DNA from: Pseudobutyrivibrio xylanivorans
GTDB taxonomy: Bacteria; Bacillota; Clostridia; Lachnospirales; Lachnospiraceae
Direction: 5' to 3'
DNA: 64,000 nt
NCBI RefSeq assembly: GCF_008935055.1
Contig: NZ_CP043028.1
Coordinates: 1,087,901 to 1,151,900 of the forward strand
Part shown: piece by piece, positions 1-7,955 of the stretch
How positions within the stretch are numbered: position 1 is the first letter of the stretch
Layout: each line of letters starts with the position of its first letter
The notes under the pieces: model-generated
Seen by the model: only the letters and a program-made list of their open reading frames with translations
The model's database searches: none
Told to the model about the DNA's origin: nothing
Made by a program: the position numbers and the translations under genes

Positions 1-62
1 TTTAGCGAAAGACGGATAACTAAGTCTTACTGTGTGAAGTTTTGAGGTTGCTATAAACTAAT

Positions 63-97
63 AGCAAGCACCCACCCGTTAGGATATGCTTGCTTTT
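63..97 (+). terminator. Rho-independent terminator at window left edge
   Basis: An AGCAAGCA / TGCTTGCT stem with a 16-nt loop is followed by a run of T. It probably ends the transcript entering from the left, likely the end of an rRNA operon because a tRNA cluster follows. No upstream rRNA gene can be recognised in the first 60 bases. Confidence 0.75.
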
Positions 98-120
98 TTA
101 TTAAAAACATATGACAAAAT

Positions 121-193
121 GGGGGCGTAGCTCAGTTGGGAGAGCACCTGCCTTGCAAGCAGGGGGTCAAGAGTTCGAATCTCTCCGTCTCCA
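121..193 (+). tRNA. tRNA-Ala (TGC)
   Basis: Full cloverleaf of 73 nt. The acceptor stem GGGGGCG pairs with CGTCTCC, the anticodon stem is CCTGC/GCAGG, and the loop CTTGCAA gives anticodon TGC. The 3' CCA is not encoded. It is the first of eight tRNA genes on the same strand. Confidence 0.96.
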
Positions 194-203
194 CTATTAT
201 TAT

Positions 204-275
204 GGCTCCGTGGTCAAGCGGTTAAGACATCGCCCTTTCACGGCGGTAACACGGGTTCAATTCCCGTCGGAGTCA
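204..275 (+). tRNA. tRNA-Glu (TTC)
   Basis: Cloverleaf of 72 nt. Acceptor GGCTCCG pairs with CGGAGTC, the anticodon stem is CGCC/GGCG, and the loop CTTTCAC gives TTC. CCA is not encoded. Confidence 0.96.
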
Positions 276-300
276 CTTGCCTATTGGCGAATAACATTAA

Positions 301-373
301 GCCGATGTGGCTCAATTGGCAGAGCAGCTGATTTGTAATCAGCAGGTTATCGGTTCGAGTCCGATCATCGGCT
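301..373 (+). tRNA. tRNA-Thr (TGT)
   Basis: Cloverleaf of 73 nt. Acceptor GCCGATG pairs with CATCGGC, anticodon stem GCTGA/TCAGC, loop TTTGTAA gives TGT. CCA is not encoded. Confidence 0.96.
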
Positions 374-393
374 TTTGAAAATGCATAGGTTCT

Positions 394-467
394 GGACCTT
401 TAGCTCAGTTGGTTAGAGCAACCGGCTCATAACCGGTCGGTCCAGGGTTCGAGTCCCTGAGGGTCCA
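394..467 (+). tRNA. tRNA with CAT anticodon (Met or lysidine-type Ile2)
   Basis: Cloverleaf of 74 nt. Acceptor GGACCTT pairs with AGGGTCC, anticodon stem ACCGG/CCGGT, loop CTCATAA gives CAT. The first acceptor pair is G-C, so it is not an initiator tRNA. Elongator Met and Ile2 (C34 modified to lysidine) cannot be separated by eye. Confidence 0.93.
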
Positions 468-490
468 TTTTCAAAATTTAACATACATTT

Positions 491-576
491 GCAGAGGTAT
501 CGAAGTGGTCATAACGAGGCGGTCTTGAAAACCGTTTGTCCGCAAGGGCGCGTGGGTTCGAATCCCACCCTCTGCG
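491..576 (+). tRNA. tRNA-Ser (TGA)
   Basis: Class II tRNA of 86 nt with a long variable arm (TTTGTCCGCAAGGGCGC). Acceptor GCAGAGG pairs with CCTCTGC, loop CTTGAAA gives TGA. CCA is not encoded. Confidence 0.96.
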
Positions 577-580
577 TTTT

Positions 581-654
581 GGCCTCATGGCTCAGTTGGT
601 TAGAGCGCCGCCCTGTCACGGCGGAGGTCGAGGGTTCAAGTCCCTCTGGGGTCG
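581..654 (+). tRNA. tRNA-Asp (GTC)
   Basis: Cloverleaf of 74 nt, only 4 nt after tRNA-Ser. Acceptor GGCCTCA pairs with TGGGGTC including G-T wobbles, loop CTGTCAC gives GTC. CCA is not encoded. Confidence 0.95.
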
Positions 655-674
655 TTTACCAGTTTTATTAGCAT

Positions 675-747
675 GGGATCTTAGCTCAGCTGGGAGAGCA
701 TCTGCCTTACAAGCAGAGGGTCACAGGTTCGAGCCCTGTAGGTCCCA
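675..747 (+). tRNA. tRNA-Val (TAC)
   Basis: Cloverleaf of 73 nt. Acceptor GGGATCT pairs with AGGTCCC, anticodon stem TCTGC/GCAGA, loop CTTACAA gives TAC. The 72 nt after it hold two hairpin-forming stretches (TAAATCGC/GCGATTTA and TTTTTTC/GAAAAAA), probably tRNA spacer processing structures. Confidence 0.96.
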
Positions 748-819
748 TTAGATGTAAATCGCAAGCGATTTACTAGCATACTTTTTTCTTTCATTTCATT
801 CAGAAAAAAGCATGCGTAT

Positions 820-903
820 GCCGTAGTGGCGGAACTGGCAGACGCGCGGGACTTAAAATCCCGTGGTGGCGACATCGTACCGGTTCGATTCCGGTCTACG
901 GCA
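820..903 (+). tRNA. tRNA-Leu (TAA)
   Basis: Class II tRNA of 84 nt with a variable arm. Acceptor GCCGTAG pairs with CTACGGC, the loop carries TAA. It is the last gene of the cluster and is followed by a terminator. CCA is not encoded. Confidence 0.96.
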
Positions 904-914
904 TTTGATTTTAC

Positions 915-947
915 AAGCACTAATTCTGTGAGATTAGTGCTTTTTTT
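915..947 (+). terminator. Terminator of the tRNA cluster
   Basis: Stem AAGCACTAAT / ATTAGTGCTT with an 8-nt loop, followed by seven T. It lies 12 nt after tRNA-Leu and closes the tRNA operon. Confidence 0.9.
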
Positions 948-1058
948 GTGCGAGAAAATCAATCCGGTAAGGAATAAACTTCATTAATATTTTACAATTA
1001 TCGTATAGAAGTGATAAACTAATTCTATTAGAGAATTAATGGAAGAGAGTAATATCAA

Positions 1059-1361
1059 ATGGTAAAACACATCATAATTTGGACTTTGCAGGATAAGTGT
1101 TTTGGTCCAAATCTTAGCACTATTAAGGAGAACATGAAGACCAGACTCGAGGAGCTTAATAGTCAGATTCCAGGAGTTAAAAGTATTGTTGTTTACACAG
1201 ATTGCTTCAGTTCATCAAACGGAGATATCGCGTTAGAGGCAATTTTCGACAATGAAGATGCTGTAAAGTCGTTCAAACAAAATGAACTTCGTCTAGCAGT
1301 AACTAAAGATGTAGTTGTACCATTTGTAGATAATACAACTCACGTAGAATTTGAATTATAA
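1059..1361 (+). CDS. Dabb (stress-responsive alpha/beta barrel) family protein
   Basis: A 100-residue protein of the Dabb family, small dimeric ferredoxin-like barrels of mostly unknown role in bacteria. The visible signature is the opening MVKHIIIWTL strand, a central IPGVKSIVVYTD strand and an alternating-strand C-terminus ending in HVEFEL. Length is normal for a single Dabb domain. The ATG is preceded by GGAAGAGAG about 10 nt upstream. It stands alone between the tRNA cluster and a lipoprotein gene. An imperfect hairpin ending in TGCTCTTTC follows the stop and may be a weak terminator. No substrate or partner is suggested by the context. Confidence 0.75.
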   Translation: MVKHIIIWTLQDKCFGPNLSTIKENMKTRLEELNSQIPGVKSIVVYTDCFSSSNGDIALEAIFDNEDAVKSFKQNELRLAVTKDVVVPFVDNTTHVEFEL

Positions 1362-1426
1362 TTAGAGCAAATGTGAATTATCGCATAGGTGCTCTTTCGT
1401 AAATATAGTTAGAAATAATATACTAA

Positions 1427-2254
1427 ATGATTCAAAAAAAGATGATGAAAAGAATAGTATTATCTATTCTATCTATGATTATTATAATTGGAGCAAATGC
1501 TTGTGGAGCTCCGCCGAAAGAAGCTTATGGTGTCTATCTTTCTGATTCATACGATGAACTGCCGTTCAAAGTAAGTTGTGAGACGTTGGTCATAGATGCA
1601 CAATATTATACTGCAGAAGAGATAGCGACTCTAAAAGAAACCAATGATATGGTGATTTCATATCTTAACATTGGCTCAATAGAAAATTTTAGAGATTATT
1701 ATTCCAATTACGAATCACTTATTCTTGGACCGTATGAAAACTGGGAAGAAGAGTATTGGATTAACTTAGCTGATAAGTCTTGGCAAGATTTTGTTGTAAA
1801 TAATTTGGCTACGTCGCTTATCGATAAAGGTATAGATGGTTTTTTTATCGATAATACGGACGTATATTACAATTTTACGAGCCAAGAATTATTCGATGGC
1901 ATCACAAAAATCCTAACAGCGCTAAAATCAAAAGGACTGTTGGTATATATCAACGGTGGCGATACCTATGTAACAAAGTATTTAGAAGAAAACGGGAGCC
2001 TAGATGCGATATTAGATGGAGTTAACCAAGAAAGTGTTTTTACATCTATTAATTGGGATGATAATACTTTCAATGAGAACGATGAAGAAATAAAAAAATA
2101 TTACGTAGAATACCTTTCTTCAGTAGTGGCAGACAGAAAGCAGGTATTTCTTCTAGAGTATACAAATGATTCTGAATTAGCCCAAAAAGTAAAAACTGAA
2201 GGAGAGAAGCTTGGCTATAAAGTTTATGTTTCCGATAGCATAGAATTAGATTAA
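1427..2254 (+). CDS. GH114-like (endo-alpha-1,4-polygalactosaminidase family) lipoprotein
   Basis: A 275-residue exported protein. A basic start and a long hydrophobic stretch lead to a lipobox-like site with Cys26, so it is probably a membrane-anchored lipoprotein. The rest resembles the GH114/TM1410-like TIM-barrel family: a YGVYLS strand, MVISYLNIGSIENFRDY, and the acidic strand-end motif GFFIDNTDVY near residue 140, followed by a YINGGD strand. Family members cleave alpha-1,4-linked galactosamine polymers, but many homologues are uncharacterised, so the substrate is open. The start could be the ATG at 1442, since neither has a strong ribosome site. It is monocistronic and followed by a hairpin terminator. 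Confidence 0.7.
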   Translation: MIQKKMMKRIVLSILSMIIIIGANACGAPPKEAYGVYLSDSYDELPFKVSCETLVIDAQYYTAEEIATLKETNDMVISYLNIGSIENFRDYYSNYESLILGPYENWEEEYWINLADKSWQDFVVNNLATSLIDKGIDGFFIDNTDVYYNFTSQELFDGITKILTALKSKGLLVYINGGDTYVTKYLEENGSLDAILDGVNQESVFTSINWDDNTFNENDEEIKKYYVEYLSSVVADRKQVFLLEYTNDSELAQKVKTEGEKLGYKVYVSDSIELD

Positions 2255-2259
2255 CGGGG

Positions 2260-2300
2260 GCAGATATTGACATTGTTCAATATCTGCTCTATTATTTTCC
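2260..2300 (+). terminator. Terminator after the GH114-like gene
   Basis: Stem GCAGATATTGA / TCAATATCTGC with a short loop, then a T-rich tail. It starts 6 nt after the stop codon. Confidence 0.75.
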
Positions 2301-2339
2301 AGCTATTTTATAAGCGAGAAATATTTATTAATAAGAATG

Positions 2340-2385
2340 TTGACAATAGTCCGAAAACGTACTATTATAACGGTACGTTTTCGGA
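2340..2385 (+). promoter_or_regulatory. Promoter with overlapping palindromic operator for marR-MATE
   Basis: TTGACA at 2340-2345 and TATTAT at 2363-2368 are spaced by 17 bp. A 13-bp inverted repeat (TCCGAAAACGTAC at 2350-2362 and its complement at 2373-2385) fills the spacer and the transcription start. The placement predicts repression by the MarR protein encoded 27 nt downstream. The same inverted repeat plus T-run could also form a terminator-like hairpin in RNA. Confidence 0.75.
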
Positions 2386-2411
2386 TTGTTTTTTTGTATG
2401 GAGGTTTTCAT

Positions 2412-2837
2412 ATGGAAGTAAAAATGAAAGAACTGAATATGCTAATGGAAAGCACAGATGCTTTATATCATGAGGCTGCAAAACGTTTGGGACTATCTGA
2501 TGCAGAGCTTTGCATCTTATATATAATCTACGAACAGGGCGATGGGCGTGCACAGAAGGATTTCTGTAGTCTAACTGGAATAGGAAAAACTACTATAAAT
2601 ACTGCTGTTAAAAATATGGAAAAAAATGGTCTCTTAAAGCTAAAAGCTATTGACGGCAGAAGTATGGGCGTTTACCTAACAAAAGAGGGCAGAACTCTTA
2701 TGAATAATACTGTCGAGAAATTGATCAGTATAGAAAATAAAATTTTCGATAGTTGGTCTAAAGAAGAGCAGAATACTATTATTCGGCTCAATAAAGATTT
2801 CGTAGATAAATTTAGTGTGTTAATCAAAGATTTGTAA
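2412..2837 (+). CDS. MarR family transcriptional regulator
   Basis: A winged-helix regulator of 141 residues. The central segment (about residues 45-100) reads as a MarR DNA-binding domain: QKDFCSLTGIGKTTINTAVKNMEKNGLLK recognition helices, then the wing DGRSMGVYLTKEGR. I chose the ATG at 2412 because TGGAGG lies 7 nt upstream and the longer in-frame start at 2337 would precede the promoter. It is followed 9 nt later by a MATE exporter gene, the usual arrangement for a MarR protein that represses a drug exporter and itself. The palindrome over the promoter is the likely operator. The ligand is unknown. Confidence 0.88.
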   Translation: MEVKMKELNMLMESTDALYHEAAKRLGLSDAELCILYIIYEQGDGRAQKDFCSLTGIGKTTINTAVKNMEKNGLLKLKAIDGRSMGVYLTKEGRTLMNNTVEKLISIENKIFDSWSKEEQNTIIRLNKDFVDKFSVLIKDL

Positions 2838-2846
2838 AGGTGTAGT

Positions 2847-4196
2847 ATGAGCAATAAAAATGTAATTCAATTATCGGATCATTTCGATTATAAAAGACTA
2901 TTAAGATATAGCCTTCCCACAATGGGAATGATGGTATTTACTTCCATTTATGGAGTTGTGGACGGATTATTTGTTTCAAACTTTGTCGGAAAGAATGCAT
3001 TCGCTGCAATTAATCTTGTTATGCCTGCATTTATGATTCTTGGCGGTTTTGGAACAATGTTTGGTACGGGAGGAACAGCTCTTGTTGCCAAGACGCTGGG
3101 AGAAAAGAACCAGGTATTGGCTAATAGGTACTTCTCCATGATGATAGAAATGATTGCTGCAATCGGTGTAGCTATCTCGGTATTGGCGTTCATATTTATG
3201 CCTAAAATTGTAAATCTGCTAGGTGCATCAGAAGTTTTGAGAACAGACGCTATTTTATATGGAAGAACAGTAATACTGTTTATGGCACCTTTTGAATTAC
3301 AATACTCATTCCAAAGTTTTACAACCGCAGCAGAAAAGCCAAAGCTTGGTCTTAGAGTAACAATTGCTGCAGGAATTACAAATATGGTATTAGATGCTCT
3401 TTTAGTTGGTGTTTTTAGATGGGGTGTAGCTGGCGCTGCTATTGCAACAGGTTTAAGTGCATCAATTGGAGGACTTATGCCACTTGCGTATTTCATAAAG
3501 CCTAATGACAGTTTGCTTAGATTTTCACTTACACCTATTAAATTTGCTGCAATATTACAGGCTGCATTTAATGGAATGTCAGAGCTATTTACCAGTGCTG
3601 CATCATCAATCGTAAGTATTGTATATAATCTTCAGCTTATGAAATATGCAGGAGAAGATGGAGTTGCTACATACGGAGTAATAATGTATGTGCAGTTTAT
3701 ATTTATTGGTCTTTTATTTGGCTATTCTATGGGGACATCACCAATTGTCAGCTATCATTACGGTGCTCAAAATACATCAGAATTAAAAAACCTTCTTAAG
3801 CGAAGCTTAAAGATAGAATACCTAGGTGGCATTATAATGTTTATCTTGGCACAGCTACTGGCTAGACCAATTTCTACAGTGTTTGTTGGATATGACAGGG
3901 AGCTTTTAGAATTAACTGTACATGCGTTTAGATTATTCCTGTTTGCTTTTATTCTGGCAGGTGGAAATATTTTTGCATCAGCATTTTTTACAGCACTAAA
4001 TAATGGACCAATTTCAGCCGTTATTTCCGTATTAAGAAGTATGGTATTTGAATTATTGGCTGTTTTAATTCTGCCATTAATTCTGGGAATAAATGGTATA
4101 TGGTGTGCAGTTGCCGTCGCTGAAATTGCAGCATTTTTCGTTTCATGGATTCTATTATTAGCGCAAAATAAGAAATATCAATACTTTGGTTCTTGA
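2847..4196 (+). CDS. MATE family efflux transporter
   Basis: A polytopic membrane protein of 449 residues, the normal length for a MATE (multidrug and toxic compound extrusion) exporter with twelve transmembrane helices in two homologous halves. Recognisable signatures are YSLPTMGMMVFTSIYGVVDGLFVS at the start, GTGGTALVAKTLG around residue 75, and SMGTSPIVSYHYGAQ in the second half, equivalent to the first-half loop. Such proteins export cationic or organic compounds in exchange for Na+ or H+. It is the second gene of the marR operon, with 9 nt between the genes. Substrate specificity cannot be read from sequence. Confidence 0.9.
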   Translation: MSNKNVIQLSDHFDYKRLLRYSLPTMGMMVFTSIYGVVDGLFVSNFVGKNAFAAINLVMPAFMILGGFGTMFGTGGTALVAKTLGEKNQVLANRYFSMMIEMIAAIGVAISVLAFIFMPKIVNLLGASEVLRTDAILYGRTVILFMAPFELQYSFQSFTTAAEKPKLGLRVTIAAGITNMVLDALLVGVFRWGVAGAAIATGLSASIGGLMPLAYFIKPNDSLLRFSLTPIKFAAILQAAFNGMSELFTSAASSIVSIVYNLQLMKYAGEDGVATYGVIMYVQFIFIGLLFGYSMGTSPIVSYHYGAQNTSELKNLLKRSLKIEYLGGIIMFILAQLLARPISTVFVGYDRELLELTVHAFRLFLFAFILAGGNIFASAFFTALNNGPISAVISVLRSMVFELLAVLILPLILGINGIWCAVAVAEIAAFFVSWILLLAQNKKYQYFGS

Positions 4197-4277
4197 GCCC
4201 ATCATTTTTATTGGCTAAACTCTAAGGTATTTTTTGATAGATTTTTAGAAAAATTTTCCGTATCGGAAAGTTTTTAT

Positions 4278-4305
4278 TTTACAACAAGTACAATAAGTGT
4301 ATTAT
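4278..4305 (+). promoter_or_regulatory. Candidate promoter of the first MFS/XRE-TPR module
   Basis: TTTACA at 4278-4283 and TATTAT at 4300-4305 with a 16-bp spacer. A short inverted repeat TTTCCG/CGGAAA lies just upstream at about 4256-4269 and may be a regulator site or the terminator of the MATE gene. Confidence 0.5.
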
Positions 4306-4363
4306 AGTTAGTGTCAGTTCCATGTAGAATGAAGTCATGAAAACAAGTAAGGAGGCTTCAGAT

Positions 4364-5695
4364 ATGGAACAGAATAAGAAAATGTACGGGGAAATCTTTA
4401 AGGAACGTGAATATAGAAAGCTGATTTTTGCTACAGTTATAAACCGTTTTGGTGATTCTGTTGATGCAATCACTTTTACATGGCTGGTTTATCAGATTAC
4501 ACACAGCGCAGCTTGGTCAGCAATAGTGTTTGCAATTAATACGCTTCCAAATGTGGTGGTTCAGCCTTTTGCCGGTGCCATTGTTGAGAAGATGAACAAG
4601 AAGTATGTGATTGTGGCTACACACATTCTTAGAGCAGCCATCATTACACTGTTTGCTCTTTTATATAAAGCTGGTATGGTGAATGCGTTAATCATGGCAA
4701 TTTTCACATTGATCATTACTACAGTTGAGTCCTTTAATCTTCCAGCAACTTCAGCATTTACTATGCAGGTGGTAAAGAAAGAGCATATGACCTGCGGAAT
4801 GAGTCTTAATTCTATGCTTTCCAGTGCAGCTTCACTGGCAGGAACAGGAGCAGCAGGTGTGATTATTGCTACAACAGGTGTTTCAACTGCAATGATGATT
4901 GATGTAGCAACATTCGTAGTGGCAGCAGTGCTTATAGGTGCTATGAAGACTGGACTAGCAGCACAGAAGGAAGTAGCAGAGGCATCTATCCAGAAAAATG
5001 CATCAGATGATAATAAAGAACAGAGTAAACTTGAATTCTTTTTAGATGGCTTCAAATATGTAGCAAGTTCCCGCGTTATCTGTAATTATGGTCTGCTTGC
5101 AGTTGCACTTAACTTTATGCTTATTCCTATAAATGCACTTCAGGCACCAATTGCCAGTGAGATATTCCACATGGGTGGAGAAATCCTTAGTATTGCGGGC
5201 GCATTTGCAGCAATAGGTGGAATTGCAGGATCAGCACTTGTTCCATTCCTTTCACAGAAGTTCTCACCACTTAAGATGATAATGCTTGGAACAGCTGCTC
5301 TCGGTGCCGGAATGCTTGGAATTGCTTGTGGCGGATTCTTTGATGGAAATAGCATCGCTTGTTATGTGGATGTAGCAGCATCATTTTTTATCATGATGGT
5401 AGCAGCATCAATTATCGGTGGAACTATAAATATTCAGTTTATGAAAAATGCTGATCCTAAGTATATTGCAAGAGCAGCCGCAGTAATGGGCGCTTGTGGA
5501 GCGGAATGTATGCCTGTTGGATCAATACTATTAAGCGCAGTAGTAGCAAAGGTAAGTACAGAGTCGATCCTTATCTTCTGCGTGATTTTTGCAGTAGCTA
5601 TTTTGGCAGTATTAGCACTTGTAAAGCCACAGATGGAAATTGAGGAAGGTTCACTTGGAATAAAAGGCGAGAAATTCTCAGCAAGTTTAGGATAA
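4364..5695 (+). CDS. MFS transporter (first MFS/XRE-TPR module)
   Basis: A major facilitator superfamily permease of about 443 residues with roughly twelve hydrophobic helices. The N-terminal signature INRFGDSVDAITFTWLVYQIT and the loop around AGAIVEKMNKK (motif A position) are typical of the MFS_3 exporter group. I chose the ATG at 4364, 9 nt after TAAGGAGG, over an in-frame ATG at 4337 without a ribosome site. The next gene encodes an XRE-TPR protein. The same gene pair occurs at 21.8-24.2 kb, and the opening 130 residues of the two permeases are clearly paralogous. Likely an exporter; substrate unknown. Confidence 0.85.
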   Translation: MEQNKKMYGEIFKEREYRKLIFATVINRFGDSVDAITFTWLVYQITHSAAWSAIVFAINTLPNVVVQPFAGAIVEKMNKKYVIVATHILRAAIITLFALLYKAGMVNALIMAIFTLIITTVESFNLPATSAFTMQVVKKEHMTCGMSLNSMLSSAASLAGTGAAGVIIATTGVSTAMMIDVATFVVAAVLIGAMKTGLAAQKEVAEASIQKNASDDNKEQSKLEFFLDGFKYVASSRVICNYGLLAVALNFMLIPINALQAPIASEIFHMGGEILSIAGAFAAIGGIAGSALVPFLSQKFSPLKMIMLGTAALGAGMLGIACGGFFDGNSIACYVDVAASFFIMMVAASIIGGTINIQFMKNADPKYIARAAAVMGACGAECMPVGSILLSAVVAKVSTESILIFCVIFAVAILAVLALVKPQMEIEEGSLGIKGEKFSASLG

Positions 5696-5737
5696 AATCT
5701 TTCATTGAAAGAGTTGAAGGAATTGAAGGAGTTTGCA

Positions 5738-6856
5738 ATGCAGCTAAAGCTTAATGAAAACATCAAGAAATACCGAAAGAGTATGGATTTAACTCAGGAA
5801 GAATTGGCAGAAGCTTTTGGAGTTACTGTTGGAGCAGTGTCAAAATGGGAAAGTGGAAGCAATGTACCAGATATTCTGACGCTTATGCAACTTGCAGATT
5901 TTTTCAGTATCTCTGTTGATGTCCTTTTGGGATATAGCATGTCTTCTAAAAAGGTAGATGATATTTCAGATAGGCTGGACGCTCTTTTGCACGAGGATAA
6001 ATATGACGAAGCTATTTCTGAGGCAGAAAAAGCGTTAGTGAGATATCCTGGTAATTATAAGATTCTTACAAGCTGTGCAGACACATACCACGTGGTTTCA
6101 ACGATAAAAGATTCTAAGGCTTACCGAAAAAAAGCTATTGAGCTGTATGAATCTTCCCTGCGTTATGTTTCACAGAGTGACAATCCCGATCAGGAAGCTT
6201 TTAATATCAGATTTGATATAGCAACACTTGAGGGGCGGGAAAATCCGGAGAAATCCCTTGAGGAGTTCAAAAAGATAAACTACCAGGGCATAGCGGACAT
6301 TAATATTGCTAACATACTGAGAATGACCGGCAAACCAGATGAAGCAATGGAGACCTACACTAAAGTTCTGGTCTCTATTTTGATTAAAGTTCTGCAGTTT
6401 GCCACTGAAATGTTTATGGTGTTGGTTGCCATGGATAACACCAAGGATTATAAAGAAGCCTGCGAGCTCATGGACTGGTTCATGACCATAGTTGATGCAA
6501 CTAGCACGAATAGACGTCAGAACAGCTATCTTTCCAAGATGAAGATTATGGGGCTAATATTTAAAGCGCTGGTTCTTTCATGCCAAAAAAAATATGATGA
6601 CATGGAAGTCTGCATTGATACAGCTTTGGAGATTGCCAAGGAATACGATAAAAATCCTTCAAATGATTTTTCCGACAAAATTAAATTCTGGCACGGGGGC
6701 AAAGATTATCACATATCTCTTTATGATGCGTTTGGCGTCTGTGCCGTGGCAGGTATCGACAATCTCTTTTCCATAGGACCTAAAGTGCTTCCTGATAAAG
6801 TCATAAAGAAGATGGAAACGGCTCTGGAATATTGGAATAAAATAAAAGTAGATTAA
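5738..6856 (+). CDS. XRE-family HTH regulator with TPR-like C-terminal domain (first copy)
   Basis: About 372 residues. Residues 5-60 form a Cro/C1-type HTH with LTQEELAEAFGVTVGAVSKWESGSNVPDILTLMQLADFFSISVDVLLGY. The rest is alpha-helical with tetratricopeptide-like spacing (for example YDEAISEAEKALVRYPGNYKIL). This layout resembles peptide- or metabolite-sensing RRNPP-type regulators, but a ligand is not evident. I preferred the ATG at 5738 to an upstream TTG; AAGGAG precedes it. The leader just upstream contains repeated TTGAAGGA units. It follows the MFS gene by 42 nt and is probably its regulator. A paralogue is paired with a paralogous MFS gene at 23.1 kb. Confidence 0.82.
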   Translation: MQLKLNENIKKYRKSMDLTQEELAEAFGVTVGAVSKWESGSNVPDILTLMQLADFFSISVDVLLGYSMSSKKVDDISDRLDALLHEDKYDEAISEAEKALVRYPGNYKILTSCADTYHVVSTIKDSKAYRKKAIELYESSLRYVSQSDNPDQEAFNIRFDIATLEGRENPEKSLEEFKKINYQGIADINIANILRMTGKPDEAMETYTKVLVSILIKVLQFATEMFMVLVAMDNTKDYKEACELMDWFMTIVDATSTNRRQNSYLSKMKIMGLIFKALVLSCQKKYDDMEVCIDTALEIAKEYDKNPSNDFSDKIKFWHGGKDYHISLYDAFGVCAVAGIDNLFSIGPKVLPDKVIKKMETALEYWNKIKVD

Positions 6857-6884
6857 AGTGGTTTTTGATAAACACAACATCAAT

Positions 6885-6914
6885 TGCAACTTGAACATCC
6901 TAAAATGCAACTTG
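6885..6914 (+). promoter_or_regulatory. Direct repeat TGCAACTTG, candidate LytTR binding site
   Basis: Two exact copies of TGCAACTTG at 6885-6893 and 6906-6914 start 21 bp apart, leaving a 12-bp gap. This matches the known layout of LytTR-family sites (two 9-bp direct repeats on one face of the helix). They lie about 72 bp upstream of the hydrolase-LytTR-DUF3021 operon, which suggests autoregulation. Confidence 0.5.
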
Positions 6915-6985
6915 TGCAAATATGAAGATATAAGAAATCCTTTTCTGATAAAGTAAAAGCATCTTAAGAAAAGGAGCACAAACAA

Positions 6986-7948
6986 ATGAAAAAGAACGCA
7001 ATCGTTAAGGTAGTAAAAATCACATTAGGAGTAGTTGCAGCACTGATAGTAGTTGGCTCATTCGGAATGGCAAAGCTGGTTACAGATGGAGTGTTTTATC
7101 AGAATAAAAACAATGATACTCAGGCCAATTCAGTTAAGCAGCTTGCAATCTACGGTTATGATCTTGACGGATTTAACAATACATATAAGGGTGAAGAGAT
7201 TTCAGTTACAGCTGAGGATGGAAATGTTGTTCCTGGAACATATTTTGATATGGACAGTGACAAGTGCGTAATACTTGTACACGGAGCCGGCGGCGACAGA
7301 GTGTCAACTTATCCTCTTGCACAGCAGTATATTGAGAGAGGTTATGACGTAATTGCTTTTGACGATAGAGGTCACGGTTTAAATTCTGATAAAAAGGTAA
7401 CTTTCGGAGTTAATGAGATGCGTGACGTTAAAGCTCTTGTGAAGTATGCAAGAGAGACTCTCGGCAGCACAGAGGTTATTGTTCACGGCCAGTCAATGGG
7501 CGGAGAGGTTACAGCAGTTTATGCATCAAACGTAGCTCCTGGAACAGCAGAGGCAGCAGATGCAGTAATTTGTGACAGCCCAGTTCCAGGTATGGAATAC
7601 ATGATAAGAAGCGTCATTGCAGATGACGACCCACAGGAAATGGATTCATTTGTGACATCTTACTTTGTCGAAACAGGTAAGCTTTATTCAAATCTTTTCT
7701 ATCATGTTAACTGGGATAAGGGTGATACAATAAAGGTCGTAGCAAACGACCAGCTTCCTACACTCATCATTGTTTCAGAAAAGGATGAGGTTTGTCTTCC
7801 AGAGATGGTTGAAGAAGTATATGATAATGTTGGAAGTGCAGAAAAGAGCATTGCTTATGTAAACAGTGCACACATAGAAGGAGTTATTGATGATCCTGCA
7901 GGATACATGGAATATGTTGAGAATTTCCTTGCTAATGCCGGATTATAA
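6986..7948 (+). CDS. Membrane-anchored alpha/beta hydrolase
   Basis: A 320-residue serine hydrolase with one N-terminal transmembrane or signal-anchor segment (about residues 8-30). The alpha/beta hydrolase core shows the oxyanion region ILVHGAGGDR, a DDRGHG motif, the nucleophile elbow GQSMGG, an acid in IIVSEKDEV and the catalytic His in NSAHIEG. The substrate is unknown; family members include esterases and acyl hydrolases acting outside the membrane. AAGGAG lies 9 nt before the ATG. It is the first gene of an apparent operon with a LytTR regulator (8 nt gap) and a DUF3021 membrane protein. Confidence 0.85.
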   Translation: MKKNAIVKVVKITLGVVAALIVVGSFGMAKLVTDGVFYQNKNNDTQANSVKQLAIYGYDLDGFNNTYKGEEISVTAEDGNVVPGTYFDMDSDKCVILVHGAGGDRVSTYPLAQQYIERGYDVIAFDDRGHGLNSDKKVTFGVNEMRDVKALVKYARETLGSTEVIVHGQSMGGEVTAVYASNVAPGTAEAADAVICDSPVPGMEYMIRSVIADDDPQEMDSFVTSYFVETGKLYSNLFYHVNWDKGDTIKVVANDQLPTLIIVSEKDEVCLPEMVEEVYDNVGSAEKSIAYVNSAHIEGVIDDPAGYMEYVENFLANAGL

Positions 7949-7955
7949 AAAGGGT

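Noticed and set aside
111..962. Several short open frames across the tRNA cluster
   Set aside because: They overlap eight clear tRNA genes and encode tRNA sequence read in six frames.
2337..2411. Longer N-terminus of the MarR protein
   Set aside because: The extra 25 codons include the promoter and palindrome, and the ATG at 2412 has TGGAGG at the right distance.
2948..5355. Long minus-strand open frames within the MATE and MFS genes
   Set aside because: They are antisense shadows of membrane protein genes with low-complexity translation and no ribosome sites.
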